This document shows, piece by piece, positions 19,276 through 27,699 of a DNA stretch of 64,000 bases; within the stretch, counting starts at the first letter, position 1; the number at the start of each line of letters is the position of its first letter. The position numbers and the translations under genes were made by a program. This DNA comes from Nostoc sp. ATCC 53789 (GTDB lineage: Bacteria > Cyanobacteriota > Cyanobacteriia > Cyanobacteriales > Nostocaceae). The notes below the pieces were generated by a model. It made no database searches. It saw nothing but the letters and a program-made list of their open reading frames with translations, and was not told the DNA's origin. The stretch spans positions 4,630,501 through 4,694,500 of the forward strand of contig NZ_CP046703.1 in NCBI RefSeq assembly GCF_009873495.1, written 5' to 3'.

Positions 19276-19889
19276 ACTTTGAAAACACGCGCTAGTCTTA
19301 TAAATAAAAAAGAGTGGAAGGAAGCATATCAGTCAGCTTTCAAACTCCCACTCTGCCATTTGCTGCTGAAGTGAACAGGAATGTATACAGACGTTGCCCG
19401 TTATTTAGGGGCTAATGCGTATCTCAACAACAACGTCCATACATATTTAATATTCCTGTTGCAGCAAAGGCTAAACCTGATTATTGATATTTATCTGCTG
19501 AGATAGATACTCTGCAAATAATTTATTAGAGATAGTTTTTTGGAAATCATTTAGTAAATAAATAGTGTTTTACAAAATGAATTTAATTGTGTGGTAGCCC
19601 CTGATAAAAACCCTTGAAGTCGTTTATCTTCGTACAATTTAACTTGGGTAATTAGAATGTGGTTGCCATTTTGGCAGGTTTTTAAATTTTCTAATTGGGG
19701 TATTTTTTTGCTTTAGCAGAGGTAAAAGCTTGAGGCTTGAGGGGTTTTACCCCCTATTTATTAAGCAACAGTATTATGGAATTTGCTAATAGCGTTTAAC
19801 TGTCATAATGATACAAATATCTTGGTAAGGGTATAGTCAAATTCAGAGGATGTTTGAAAAGTCTTTTTGTTGGTATCAAAAGTTTTAGA
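19276..19889. other. Gene-free stretch with a weak inverted repeat
   Basis: No supported gene. Around 19374-19455 AACAGGAATGTAT and ACGTTG are matched by CAACGT and ATTCCTGTT in inverse order, enclosing a 41-codon frame from ATG 19381 that lacks a spaced ribosome-binding site. Further on there is only AT-rich sequence. Confidence 0.4.
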
Positions 19890-20010
19890 TACCTCTAAAT
19901 CCCCCTTATCAAGGTAAACTTTGATTTCGTTTCCTGCCTTTTTAAAGGATGTTAGAGAGGATCTAAAAGTGTTTAAAGTCACAGCGAAATAGTTTTCAAA
20001 CAACCACTAA
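19890..20010. repeat. Degenerate second copy of the 19151-19275 unit
   Basis: CTCTAAATCCCCCTTATCAAG, a central ACTTTGATTTCGTTTCCTGCC and GGATGTTAGAGAGGATCTAA follow the first unit's order with many substitutions. They are followed by the tail TCACAGCGAAATAGTTTTC...CAACCACTAA. It ends about 40 bp before the 21-bp minisatellite. Confidence 0.65.
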
Positions 20011-20046
20011 GGTTAAAAGGGCGGTTAGAAAATGGTATAAGGCTTC

Positions 20047-20322
20047 GTGAACAAGGCTTTGATACTCGTGAATGAGTCTTTGAACTCCGTTAATGAGTCT
20101 TTTATACTCGTAAATGAGTCTTTTATACTCGTGAACGAGCCTTTGAACTCCGTTAATGAGTCTTTGATACTCGTGAACGAGCCTTTGAACTCCGTTAACG
20201 AGTCTTTTATACTCGTGAATGAGTCTTTGAACTCCGTTAACGAGTCTTTTATACTCGTGAACGAGGCTTTGAACTCCGTTAACGAGTCTTTTATACTCGT
20301 GAACGAGCCTTTGAACTCCATT
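20047..20322. repeat. 21-bp tandem minisatellite (about 13 heptad units)
   Basis: About thirteen 21-bp units, mainly of two alternating kinds: GTGAACGAGCCTTTGAACTCC-like and GTTAACGAGTCTTTTATACTC-like (42-bp higher-order period). Because 21 is a multiple of 3, the array stays open in several frames. The plus strand reads (VNESFIL)(VNESLNS). One minus frame reads EFKGSFTSIKDSLT repeats and another reads VNGVQRLVHEYKRL repeats, an amphipathic heptad pattern. The array lies 79 bp before the pentapeptide gene at 20401. Confidence 0.9.
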
Positions 20323-20370
20323 CATGAAAAATATCTAACCATTCTTAAATTTACAGGGGTGAGCGTGTAG
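20047..20370 (+). CDS. Possible heptapeptide-repeat protein (strand uncertain)
   Basis: A 107-residue frame from GTG 20047, consisting of 13 heptads of the VNESFIL/VNESLNS type and a 16-residue non-repeat tail (EKYLTILKFTGVSV). It ends 30 bp before the pentapeptide gene on the same strand. The upstream AAGG is only a weak ribosome-binding site. Two minus-strand frames (20025-20321 and 19996-20325) are equally open, and one predicts a better amphipathic coiled coil. Which of them, if any, is translated cannot be decided from sequence. Confidence 0.3.
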   Translation: MNKALILVNESLNSVNESFILVNESFILVNEPLNSVNESLILVNEPLNSVNESFILVNESLNSVNESFILVNEALNSVNESFILVNEPLNSIHEKYLTILKFTGVSV

Positions 20371-20400
20371 TAAAATTTGCTCACCTCCGTAAAGTGGAAC

Positions 20401-22293
20401 ATGGCTTTAGACTTCTCCGGTCAAAATCTCCGAGGACGCAATTTCAAAGGTAGAAAAGACCTTGTGGGTGCTAACTTTAGCTATGCCGACATCCGAGGGG
20501 CAAACTTTACCAATGTCAATTTGAGAAAGGCAAACTTCAGTCATGCTAAAGCTGGACTGCAATGGCATTGGGCAATTAGTGCAGCAATAGTAACAGTCTT
20601 ATTAGTTTCATCCGCACTATCAAAATCTGTAATTGTGGCTTTACTAATAGCTTCACTGGTAGTTATCAGCGTAGCTCTGGTTGCTTCTAGGTATAACTGG
20701 GCTGTTGCTCTGACTGCAAATCTGGTTTTAACTATAGCTGGTTTTATAGCTTTGATTTTGGCTTTGATTATCTCAGCAGTTGTAGCTAGTCCTGTATCTA
20801 TATTTAATGTTGTTTTAGTTGGTGGTGTGCCAATTGTTTTAGCGTTTTTGGGGTTTATATACATAGCTGTATTTGGCTCTAGAGCCGCAATTATATCTAC
20901 AGCTAGAGCTAGGGTTGAAGCTGGTATAGTTCCTTTTTCCATAGCAGTCGCTGACGAGTGTTTAAAGACTGCCATAATCAACACGGGTGGTACAAGTTTT
21001 CGCATGGCTGATTTAACAGATGCTAATTTTACTGCGGCGATGCTGAAAAATACTAATTTTGGATCTGCTAATGTAACTCATGCTTGCTGGTTACAAGCTC
21101 AAAAGCTTGATTTTGCTCGTGTTTATGCAACTTATCTTGAAAAACCCCAAGTACGCGAGCTAGTAATTACAGGACAAGGACAAAATAAAAATTTTGATGA
21201 TCTATCACTGCGAGGTGTCAACCTACAAGCAGCTAACCTAGTGGATGCAAGCTTTATTAACGCTGATCTCAGTGAAGCTAATTTGCAAGATGCCGATTTT
21301 TCAAGAGCAAAGCTGAAGCAAACGCAACTAGACGGCACAGATTTAACTGGTGCAACTCTCACAGGCGCGTACATTGAAGATTGGGGGATTACAAATACAA
21401 CTAAATTGCATGGGGTGAGGTGTGAATATATCTTCATGCGTTTACCCACCAAACAAGACCCTGACCCTCTCCGCAAACCTGATAATAAACAAGAAGTATT
21501 TGCAGACGGGGATTTTGCCGACTTTATCAAGCCAATTTTTGACACCCTCGACCTTTACCATAATCAAGGCGTTGACCCCCGCGCCGTTGCCATAGCCTTC
21601 AAAAACCTTGCCGAAAACCATCCCGAAGCCGAGTTAGAAATCGTGGCAATGGAGAAACGCGGCGAAGATAAAATCTTACTCAGAGCCAAAACCGCCGCAG
21701 GGAGCGATAAATCTCAACTGAGTGCAGAATATTTTGATGATTATAATCAACTCAAAGCTTTATCGCAGAGTCAGCAATTATTGCTGGTAGAAAAAGATAA
21801 GCGCATTATTAGTTTAGAAAATATGGTAGATACTGCTCTCAAGCAGCCCAAATTTTATACACAAGGAGATACAAATATGTCAGATATCAGTGGCATCAAT
21901 ATTCAAGGTAGCAGTAATGTTAGCGGTATCGCTGGCAATAATTCTATTGCTAATTTAGGAACCATTAGCGGTAACGTGAGTATTGCCCTCAATCAGTTAC
22001 CTGATGCAACCGATGCCGAGAAACCAGGAATCAAAGAATTATTGTCACAGTTGCAAGATGCAATCATCCAATCCACATATTTGTCAGAAGAAGACAAAGC
22101 CGAAGCGCTAGAACAGGTGAACAGTTTGGCAGAAGCGGGTAAAAATCCTCAAGAATCCACCAAGCAAAAGACTGCAAAAACAGCAATCACTATGTTGAAA
22201 GGGATATTTACAGGCTTACCTGCGATCGCATCGCTGGTTGAAGCTGGTAATAAATTATTGCCTGCGATCGCAAAACTATTCGGTTTGGGATAA
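20401..22293 (+). CDS. Pentapeptide-repeat membrane protein with distinct C-terminal module
   Basis: 630 residues from ATG 20401 (a TTG at 20377 would add 8). Order: pentapeptide repeats at about 3-45 (A(D/N)F/L pattern), three or four membrane helices at about 55-165, more pentapeptide repeats at about 195-345 (DLSEANLQDADFSRAKL), a charged region with a short coiled coil at about 375-480, a Gly/Asn/Ser-rich stretch at about 492-530 (SGINIQGSSNVSGIAGNNS), and an amphipathic C-terminal segment ending LVEAGNKLLPAIAKLFGLG. Pentapeptide repeats fold as a square beta-helix used for binding. The C-terminal module recurs in other cyanobacterial multidomain proteins as far as I recall, but its function is unknown. 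First gene of a likely operon with cruP and two membrane proteins. Confidence 0.82.
   Translation: MALDFSGQNLRGRNFKGRKDLVGANFSYADIRGANFTNVNLRKANFSHAKAGLQWHWAISAAIVTVLLVSSALSKSVIVALLIASLVVISVALVASRYNWAVALTANLVLTIAGFIALILALIISAVVASPVSIFNVVLVGGVPIVLAFLGFIYIAVFGSRAAIISTARARVEAGIVPFSIAVADECLKTAIINTGGTSFRMADLTDANFTAAMLKNTNFGSANVTHACWLQAQKLDFARVYATYLEKPQVRELVITGQGQNKNFDDLSLRGVNLQAANLVDASFINADLSEANLQDADFSRAKLKQTQLDGTDLTGATLTGAYIEDWGITNTTKLHGVRCEYIFMRLPTKQDPDPLRKPDNKQEVFADGDFADFIKPIFDTLDLYHNQGVDPRAVAIAFKNLAENHPEAELEIVAMEKRGEDKILLRAKTAAGSDKSQLSAEYFDDYNQLKALSQSQQLLLVEKDKRIISLENMVDTALKQPKFYTQGDTNMSDISGINIQGSSNVSGIAGNNSIANLGTISGNVSIALNQLPDATDAEKPGIKELLSQLQDAIIQSTYLSEEDKAEALEQVNSLAEAGKNPQESTKQKTAKTAITMLKGIFTGLPAIASLVEAGNKLLPAIAKLFGLG
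21863..21879 (+). promoter_or_regulatory. Internal ribosome-binding site and in-frame ATG within the pentapeptide gene
   Basis: AAGGAG at 21863-21868 precedes an in-frame ATG at 21877-21879 by 8 bp. It is as good as the best start sites in the window, and sits exactly where the protein changes from coiled coil to the Gly/Asn-rich module. Initiation here would give a separate 138-residue C-terminal product. Confidence 0.45.
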
Positions 22294-22351
22294 GGGCGTT
22301 GTTCCAACAAAGATACGATCGATACTAGTAACTTTGCTGGAATCAAACCCG

Positions 22352-23899
22352 ATGTCTTTAACTGAAGAAATTCTTTCCCAATTACCAGGTGATGTTTTAG
22401 GAGGGTTGCGTCAAGGCGATCGCATCCTCACATCTCTGCGCGAAAACTCCGCACCCGCACCACAGTTAGTTAAAGAAAATCAACAACCTTTAGGCGTTGT
22501 CGATTTCGATGTGCTGATCTGCGGTGGCACTTTAGGTATTTTAATTGGTTGCGCCTTAGCGGTGAAGGGACTGCGGGTAGCGTTGATGGAACGGGGTATT
22601 TTACGGGGGAGAGAACAAGAGTGGAATATCTCTCGGCAAGAATTAGATGTGTTTGTGGAATTAAACTTGCTGACTGAGGATGAATTAGAAACTGCGATCG
22701 CAACTAAATATAATCCAGCGCGAGTTAGTTTTGATGGCGGTACAGAAGTTTGGGTAGAAGATGTCTTGAATATTGGCGTAGATCCAGTTTATCTCCTGGC
22801 TACATTGAAGACCCGATTTCTCGCTGTGGGTGGGAAGTTGTTAGAAAATACACCCTTTACTGAAGCGATCGTTCATCCAGATGGGGTGATGATAAATAAG
22901 CAATTCAAAACTCGGTTATTAATCGACGCAATGGGACATCTTTCACCCATCAGCCAACAAGCACGCCAAGGCAAAAAACCAGACGCGCTGTGCTTAGTTG
23001 TCGGAAGTTGTGCCCAAGGTTTTCCGGAAAATAACTCAGGCGACTTGTTGTTATCATTTACGCCTTTGCAAAATCAATGTCAGTACTTCTGGGAAGCTTT
23101 CCCAGCCAGGGATGGCAGAACCACTTACTTGTTTACCTACATGGATGCACATCCCCAACGTTTGAGTTTAGAAGGTCTATTTGAAGAATATCTGCGTCTC
23201 TTACCAGAATATCAGGGAGTGGAATTGAGCAAGCTAAAATTTCAACGGGCGTTATTTGGCTTCTTTCCTACCTATCGGCAAAGTCCTCTCAAAACTCTTT
23301 GGAATCGCATTTTGCCAGCCGGAGACAGCAGTGGTAGTCAGTCTCCCTTGAGTTTTGGTGGTTTTGGGGCAATGGTGCGTCACCTGAAGCGTTTAACTTA
23401 TGGCATTTACGAAGCGCTAGAAACAGAACAATTATCTGTAAAAGCTTTAGCACTGCTGCAACCATATCAGCCAAGTCTGACTGTTACCTGGTTGTTTCAA
23501 AAAGCGATGAGTGTTGGTATAAATCAGAAAATTGCCCCAGATCAAATTAACCAACTCCTGTCGGCAGTATTTCAAGAAATGCAACAGTTGGGTACACCAG
23601 TGTTAAAACCATTTTTACAGGATATAGTGCAGTTTTCGGCACTAACCCAAACACTGTTAAAAACTGGTTTATCTCATCCGGGAATAGTTGCCAAAATCAT
23701 TCCGCAAGTAGGTTTAGGAAGTTTATTAGATTGGACGTTACATTACGGCAATTTAGGTGTATATACTGCCTTGTTTTGGTTGAGTCCAATGTTAGAAACA
23801 TGGATTAAGAATCAACCAAATGAACAACAATATTATTGGCATCGTTTGGTTGATGCCTGGAAGTATGGTTCTGGCGGTGATTACTCAGATGAAACTTAG
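22352..23899 (+). CDS. cruP: CruP, lycopene-cyclase-like FAD flavoprotein
   Basis: 515 residues from ATG 22352. The FAD-binding Rossmann start is FDVLICGGTLGILIGCALA (about residues 51-69). It is followed by the signature GREQEWNISRQEL, then VEDVLNIGVDP, LLIDAMGHLSPI, LVVGSCAQGF, QYFWEAFPARDG, FGFFPTYRQSPL and SGSQSPLSFGGFGAMVRHL. This run of motifs matches CruP, the paralogue of the CruA lycopene cyclase kept in cyanobacteria and plants. CruP is linked to carotenoid metabolism and oxidative stress and is not an efficient cyclase itself. It is 58 bp after the pentapeptide gene and 23 bp before the next membrane gene, so likely co-transcribed. No strong ribosome-binding site is seen. Confidence 0.85.
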   Translation: MSLTEEILSQLPGDVLGGLRQGDRILTSLRENSAPAPQLVKENQQPLGVVDFDVLICGGTLGILIGCALAVKGLRVALMERGILRGREQEWNISRQELDVFVELNLLTEDELETAIATKYNPARVSFDGGTEVWVEDVLNIGVDPVYLLATLKTRFLAVGGKLLENTPFTEAIVHPDGVMINKQFKTRLLIDAMGHLSPISQQARQGKKPDALCLVVGSCAQGFPENNSGDLLLSFTPLQNQCQYFWEAFPARDGRTTYLFTYMDAHPQRLSLEGLFEEYLRLLPEYQGVELSKLKFQRALFGFFPTYRQSPLKTLWNRILPAGDSSGSQSPLSFGGFGAMVRHLKRLTYGIYEALETEQLSVKALALLQPYQPSLTVTWLFQKAMSVGINQKIAPDQINQLLSAVFQEMQQLGTPVLKPFLQDIVQFSALTQTLLKTGLSHPGIVAKIIPQVGLGSLLDWTLHYGNLGVYTALFWLSPMLETWIKNQPNEQQYYWHRLVDAWKYGSGGDYSDET

Positions 23900-23922
23900 A
23901 ATTTTATCAGTGTGAGGATAAC

Positions 23923-24627
23923 ATGATTGAACGGAAATCATTAGGAATCAAATACTTTGCAGTCCTGATTGGATTCCTGCGCGATCGCCCAGGTTTTCTG
24001 GAGGAAATTCGCCAAGGTACGAGATTACCAACTAAAATCATTTCTCTGCTGGTTTGCAGTTCCTTATTTCTCGCCGCGTATGGTGGAATCATTGGTGCAT
24101 ACCATAGCTGGATGCAAGCTTTGTCTTCCGCCATTAAACTCCCAGCCCTTTATTTAATCACACTTTTGATTTGTATCCCGACGTTGTTCTTTGCTAACAT
24201 CATTTTTGGTTCCAAGCGGACTTTTGCACAGCATTTAGCATTAGTATTAACTGCGGTTTCAGTCACAAGCGTACTTTTATTTAGCTTTGCACCAATCACC
24301 CTCTTTTTCTTGATTACCACGAATAATTACCAATTTTTAATTCTGTTAAATGTATTCATCTTTGCATTAACTGGATTTATTGGTATTTCGTCTTTATATC
24401 AGGCGACGAGTTTAGTTTTAGAACAAGATGATGAAGGTAGTAAGACACGCCAAAAGATTTTACAATTTTGGCTATTTCTTTACGCTTTCGTAGGCAGTCA
24501 GTTAGGATGGACTCTCAGACCATTTTTTGGCACACCTGGTTCTGTATTTGAACTATTCCGCGAAAGAGAAGGTAATTTCTATTTAAGCGTCATTAAATCT
24601 CTTAGCTATCTTTTTGGATTCCGTTAA
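23923..24627 (+). CDS. Yip1-like multi-spanning membrane protein, copy 1
   Basis: 234 residues with five predicted helices: about 42-62, 78-100, 107-133, 138-160 and 187-205. The soluble N-terminus (RDRPGFLEEIRQGTRL) and the C-terminal FLYAFVGSQLGWTLRPFFG are shared with the next gene, a tandem duplicate. Topology resembles Yip1-type proteins; no enzyme motif. The gene begins 23 bp after cruP, with GTGAGGA before the ATG. Conserved neighbours suggest a membrane role connected with CruP, but that is only context. The RDRPxFLEEIRQG and GW.LRPFFG motifs look family-specific. Confidence 0.75.
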   Translation: MIERKSLGIKYFAVLIGFLRDRPGFLEEIRQGTRLPTKIISLLVCSSLFLAAYGGIIGAYHSWMQALSSAIKLPALYLITLLICIPTLFFANIIFGSKRTFAQHLALVLTAVSVTSVLLFSFAPITLFFLITTNNYQFLILLNVFIFALTGFIGISSLYQATSLVLEQDDEGSKTRQKILQFWLFLYAFVGSQLGWTLRPFFGTPGSVFELFREREGNFYLSVIKSLSYLFGFR

Positions 24628-24669
24628 TTAGTCATTAGTAATTTCACAAAATATACAAACTATAAAATT

Positions 24670-25377
24670 ATGCTGAAAAAGCAGAATCGCGGAATTCAAC
24701 AATTTGGTGTCTTGGTTAATTTACTGCGCGATCGCCAGTCTTTTTTAGAAGAAATCCGTCAGGGAGTCAGGTTACAAAATAAAATCAGTTCTCTATTCGT
24801 AACTAGTTCTATATTCTTTGCTCTTTATGGAGCAATTATCGGTGCATCTCACAGTTGGGCACAGGCATTATCTGGTGCGATTAAACTTCCGGTATTCTAT
24901 TTAATCACACTGATTATTTGTTTCCCGACTTTGTTCTTTTTTAATGTTTTGTTTGGTTCTCGGAGCAGTGTTTTACAGCATTTCGTTGTATTACTCACAT
25001 CTGTATCAGTGATTAGCGTACTTTTATTTAGCTTGGCACCCGTTACACTATTTTTTCTCATCACTACACCAGATTCATATCAATTTTTCAAACTATTGAA
25101 TGTGCTAATTTTTGGTATTACAGGCATCTTTGGTGTGAAATTTTTATATGAAGGGATGCAATTACTTTCTCAACAAGATGAAGTCGGTAAAAAAACCCGC
25201 ACCACTATTTTAAGATCCTGGTTATTGCTTTATGCCTTTGTTGGTATGCAGTTAGGATGGTTTCTCAGACCATTTTTTGGTGCGCCTGATTCTAAATTTG
25301 AATTATTTCGCGCAGTAAAAGGCAACTTTTATTTGGATATTGTGACGGCGATTTCCGAAATTTTAGGTTTGCGTTAA
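24670..25377 (+). CDS. Yip1-like multi-spanning membrane protein, copy 2
   Basis: 235 residues, collinear with the preceding gene along its whole length, with strong identity at RDRQSFLEEIRQGVRL, GAIKLPVFYLITL, FSLAPVTLFFLITT and FVGMQLGWFLRPFFG. Same five-helix topology. It starts 42 bp after copy 1 and has no obvious ribosome-binding site. The HIP1-like GCGATCGCC at the same N-terminal position in both genes shows recent common descent. The two may form a heterodimer; that is inference. Last gene of the likely operon, followed by a copy of the 48-bp dispersed tail (25399-25438). Confidence 0.75.
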   Translation: MLKKQNRGIQQFGVLVNLLRDRQSFLEEIRQGVRLQNKISSLFVTSSIFFALYGAIIGASHSWAQALSGAIKLPVFYLITLIICFPTLFFFNVLFGSRSSVLQHFVVLLTSVSVISVLLFSLAPVTLFFLITTPDSYQFFKLLNVLIFGITGIFGVKFLYEGMQLLSQQDEVGKKTRTTILRSWLLLYAFVGMQLGWFLRPFFGAPDSKFELFRAVKGNFYLDIVTAISEILGLR

Positions 25378-25714
25378 CATAATCGCGGAAATCCCCCTGG
25401 CTAAATTCACAGTGAAACACTTTTAAAACAACCTCTGAAGCCTCGATTGCATTAAGCTTCAACACTCACCGCAGTCGGGGTTTAATTGGGCCTATCCGCA
25501 GCAATCTACTCATCATGTCAGTCTTTGCGATCGCAAACAAACCCAAAAAGCCGCATTTCAGAGGATGTTTACAAAATAAGTTATCAGATATTTTATAGAT
25601 AATTTCTATGAAATAGATTTAAGTATATGTCAAGTAGTTCCGTGTTTGTACGCTATCAGATATTTACGGATGCTCTTAAAATCAACCTAAATTTATTTCC
25701 GTAAGGAGTCAAAT
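25378..25714. other. Spacer with third copy of the TTCACAGTGAAAC repeat
   Basis: ATCCCCCTGGCTAAATTC begins a truncated copy (about 25390-25438) of the unit at 19151-19275. The remainder carries no ORF with a start signal and presumably contains the promoter of the next gene. Confidence 0.55.
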
Positions 25715-26956
25715 ATGAAGACTTATAACATGTCTTTCATAAAGACAAATGGGCTCACGATTTTGCTGGTATTTATCTCAGTTATATTTATTTTTTCTTT
25801 AACTCTAATCTTTTCCTTATTTGAAAATATTCAAGGACTTTCAAACCAAGAAAAAATAGAATATATCACTCAAGCCTTAACAACTATTGCGATCATTATT
25901 GGAGGACTAGCATTAATTATTAATGCTTACTATACATCCAGACTCTCTTTGGATGAAAATCAGAGTCTGTTAATGCAGATCCTTGCTGGGACACTAGCTT
26001 GGGATAACAACATAGTAACTGGTATCAATTACAAGCAACCAACTCCCCAAGAAATTGTTCCCGAACGCTTTTCTAAAGCAATTGAACAACTAGGAAATGA
26101 AAAAATTGAAACGCGGTTTGCCGCAATTTATGCTTTAGAACGAATTGCCAAAGATTCTCCCAAAGACCATTGGACAATTATGGAAATTCTCGCTGCTTTT
26201 ATCCGCGAGAATGCTCCGGTAAATCAAAAATATGAGGATGAGTTACAGGTATCATCAAAACTTCCTACAGATATTCAAACAGCGATAACTGTCATTGGGC
26301 GACGCGATTCACATAAAGACCCAGTAAATCAAAAACTAGATTTACGCAATACAGACCTCAGTAATGCAGACTTAACGGAAGCTAACCTCTCTAAGGCAAT
26401 TTTCGTAGGAGCTAACTTACAATGGGTAAATTTTACACAAGCAAATTTATCCGAGGCAGACCTATCAGTAACCAATCTTTGTGGGTCAGTCTTCTATGAA
26501 GCAAACCTCTCTAAGGCAACCCTTCCAGAAGCCAATTTGCAAGGCGTAATTCTCAGAAAAGCAAACCTCTCGAAGGCAATCCTTTATGATGCCAACTTGG
26601 AAGGGGCAATTCTTTGTGATGCTAGTTTGGTAGGAGCAATTCTTTGTGATGCCAACTTGGAAGGAGCAATTCTTTGTGATGCTAATCTCTTTGAAGCCAA
26701 CTTTGAGGGTAGCAACCTCGAAGATGCAAACCTGATTGGCAGTAACCTGCAAAACGCAAAACTTGCTGGGGCCAACTTAGAAGGCGTGTTACTTAGTACA
26801 GCTAATCTGCAAGATGCCAACCTCCAAGAAACTAATCTCTTTAGGGCAAACTTGAGCGGATGTGAGAACCTAGAATTACAGCAGATTGAAGAGGCATTTG
26901 GCGATCGCACAACAATCCTACCGGAAAATCTGAATATACCCCAACATTGGCGTTAA
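25715..26956 (+). CDS. Pentapeptide-repeat protein with two N-terminal membrane helices
   Basis: 413 residues. ATG 25715 follows AAGGAG (25703-25708) by 6 bp. Helices at about 12-32 and 48-70. Then a conserved linker domain, about 105-185, with RFSKAIEQLGNEKIETRFAA and YALERIAKDSPKDHW, which is the usual module before cyanobacterial pentapeptide tracts. About 190-395 is roughly 35 pentapeptide repeats (NTDLSNADLTEANLSKA and onward). The tract near 26576-26690 is a recent internal duplication, with AILCDANLEG repeated several times in near-identical DNA. The beta-helix would face the cytosol as a binding surface; the partner is unknown. The gene has its own promoter region, so it is probably not in the cruP operon. 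Confidence 0.85.
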   Translation: MKTYNMSFIKTNGLTILLVFISVIFIFSLTLIFSLFENIQGLSNQEKIEYITQALTTIAIIIGGLALIINAYYTSRLSLDENQSLLMQILAGTLAWDNNIVTGINYKQPTPQEIVPERFSKAIEQLGNEKIETRFAAIYALERIAKDSPKDHWTIMEILAAFIRENAPVNQKYEDELQVSSKLPTDIQTAITVIGRRDSHKDPVNQKLDLRNTDLSNADLTEANLSKAIFVGANLQWVNFTQANLSEADLSVTNLCGSVFYEANLSKATLPEANLQGVILRKANLSKAILYDANLEGAILCDASLVGAILCDANLEGAILCDANLFEANFEGSNLEDANLIGSNLQNAKLAGANLEGVLLSTANLQDANLQETNLFRANLSGCENLELQQIEEAFGDRTTILPENLNIPQHWR

Positions 26957-27327
26957 TAAAAGGGACTTCCAAATAAAAAAATATTCCAAAACTGACACAA
27001 AAATCCTCTTAATTTCTCCTCTCTCTGTGTTCTCTGCGTCTCTGTGGTTCGTTTTTTGGGATAATTTATTCCTTGGAAATCCCAAAAGCCCCGGCGAATT
27101 GAATAGAGCCTCCGGTACGCTGACGCGAAGGCAGTTATAGAAACAAAGTCCGGCTTCTCGAACTAGAGAAACTTAAGGTTTTTTAACCCGTCTGCGCGGG
27201 TTTTCTTCGTATAGACCCGATTTCTAACCGCTATTTTAACTGTGTTGAATTTAGTACCCAAAACTAAAAAGTTGTCAAAAACCTGATATCCTCTATCAGC
27301 GAGGACATCGAATATAAAGCGACGATT
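26957..27327. other. Spacer with dispersed short repeats and a hairpin
   Basis: Contains a CTCTGTGTTCTCTGCGTCTC stretch of a type also present at about 32610-32655, a GCCTCCGGTACGCTGACGCGAAGGC imperfect palindrome near 27110, and the AACCCG/CGGGTT hairpin. No gene seen. Confidence 0.5.
27185..27208. terminator. Short GC hairpin with flanking T/A runs
   Basis: AACCCG (27185-27190) pairs with CGGGTT (27197-27202), followed by TTCTTC and preceded by TTTTTT. It could terminate transcripts from the pentapeptide gene at 25715; the T-run is imperfect. Confidence 0.4.
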
Positions 27328-27699
27328 ATGGATATCATTGAAATTCTCAAAGAAGACTATCAAAGATTCCCAGTCAATCAAACTTACAGCATTTACGCTC
27401 CAGACGTTTATTTTCAAGACCCACTGAATAAATTTCGTGGTGTTAAACGTTATCAAAAAATGATTAATTTTATCCAAACTTGGTTTTTAGATCCCAAGAT
27501 GGACTTACATAATATTCAACGTTTAGGAGACACAATCAAAACTGAGTGGACACTCAGTTGGAATACTCCTCTCCCCTGGAAGCCACGGATTTCTATTCCT
27601 GGTTGGAGTGAATTAGGTCTTAACTCTGATGGTTTGATTGTCTCCCATATCGATTATTGGAATTGTTCACCCTTAGACGTGGTGAAGCAGCATTTCTAG
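27328..27699 (+). CDS. DUF2358-type protein (NTF2/SnoaL-like fold)
   Basis: 123 residues. MDIIEILKEDYQRFP, then IYAPDVYFQDPLNKFRGV, followed by beta strands with conserved aromatic residues (EWTLSWNTPLPWKPRI) and the end SHIDYWNCSPLDVVKQHF, match the small DUF2358 proteins found in cyanobacteria and plastids. These have an NTF2-like cone fold with a pocket; the function is unknown. Soluble, single domain, standing alone between repeat-rich spacers. Confidence 0.8.
   Translation: MDIIEILKEDYQRFPVNQTYSIYAPDVYFQDPLNKFRGVKRYQKMINFIQTWFLDPKMDLHNIQRLGDTIKTEWTLSWNTPLPWKPRISIPGWSELGLNSDGLIVSHIDYWNCSPLDVVKQHF

Noticed and set aside
19381..19503. 41-codon ORF inside a weak inverted repeat
   Set aside because: AGGA abuts the ATG with no spacing, the sequence shows no family features, and the inverted repeat explains part of it.
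20047..20322. CRISPR array
   Set aside because: The units are contiguous 21-bp repeats with no unique spacers between them, and no cas gene is in the window.
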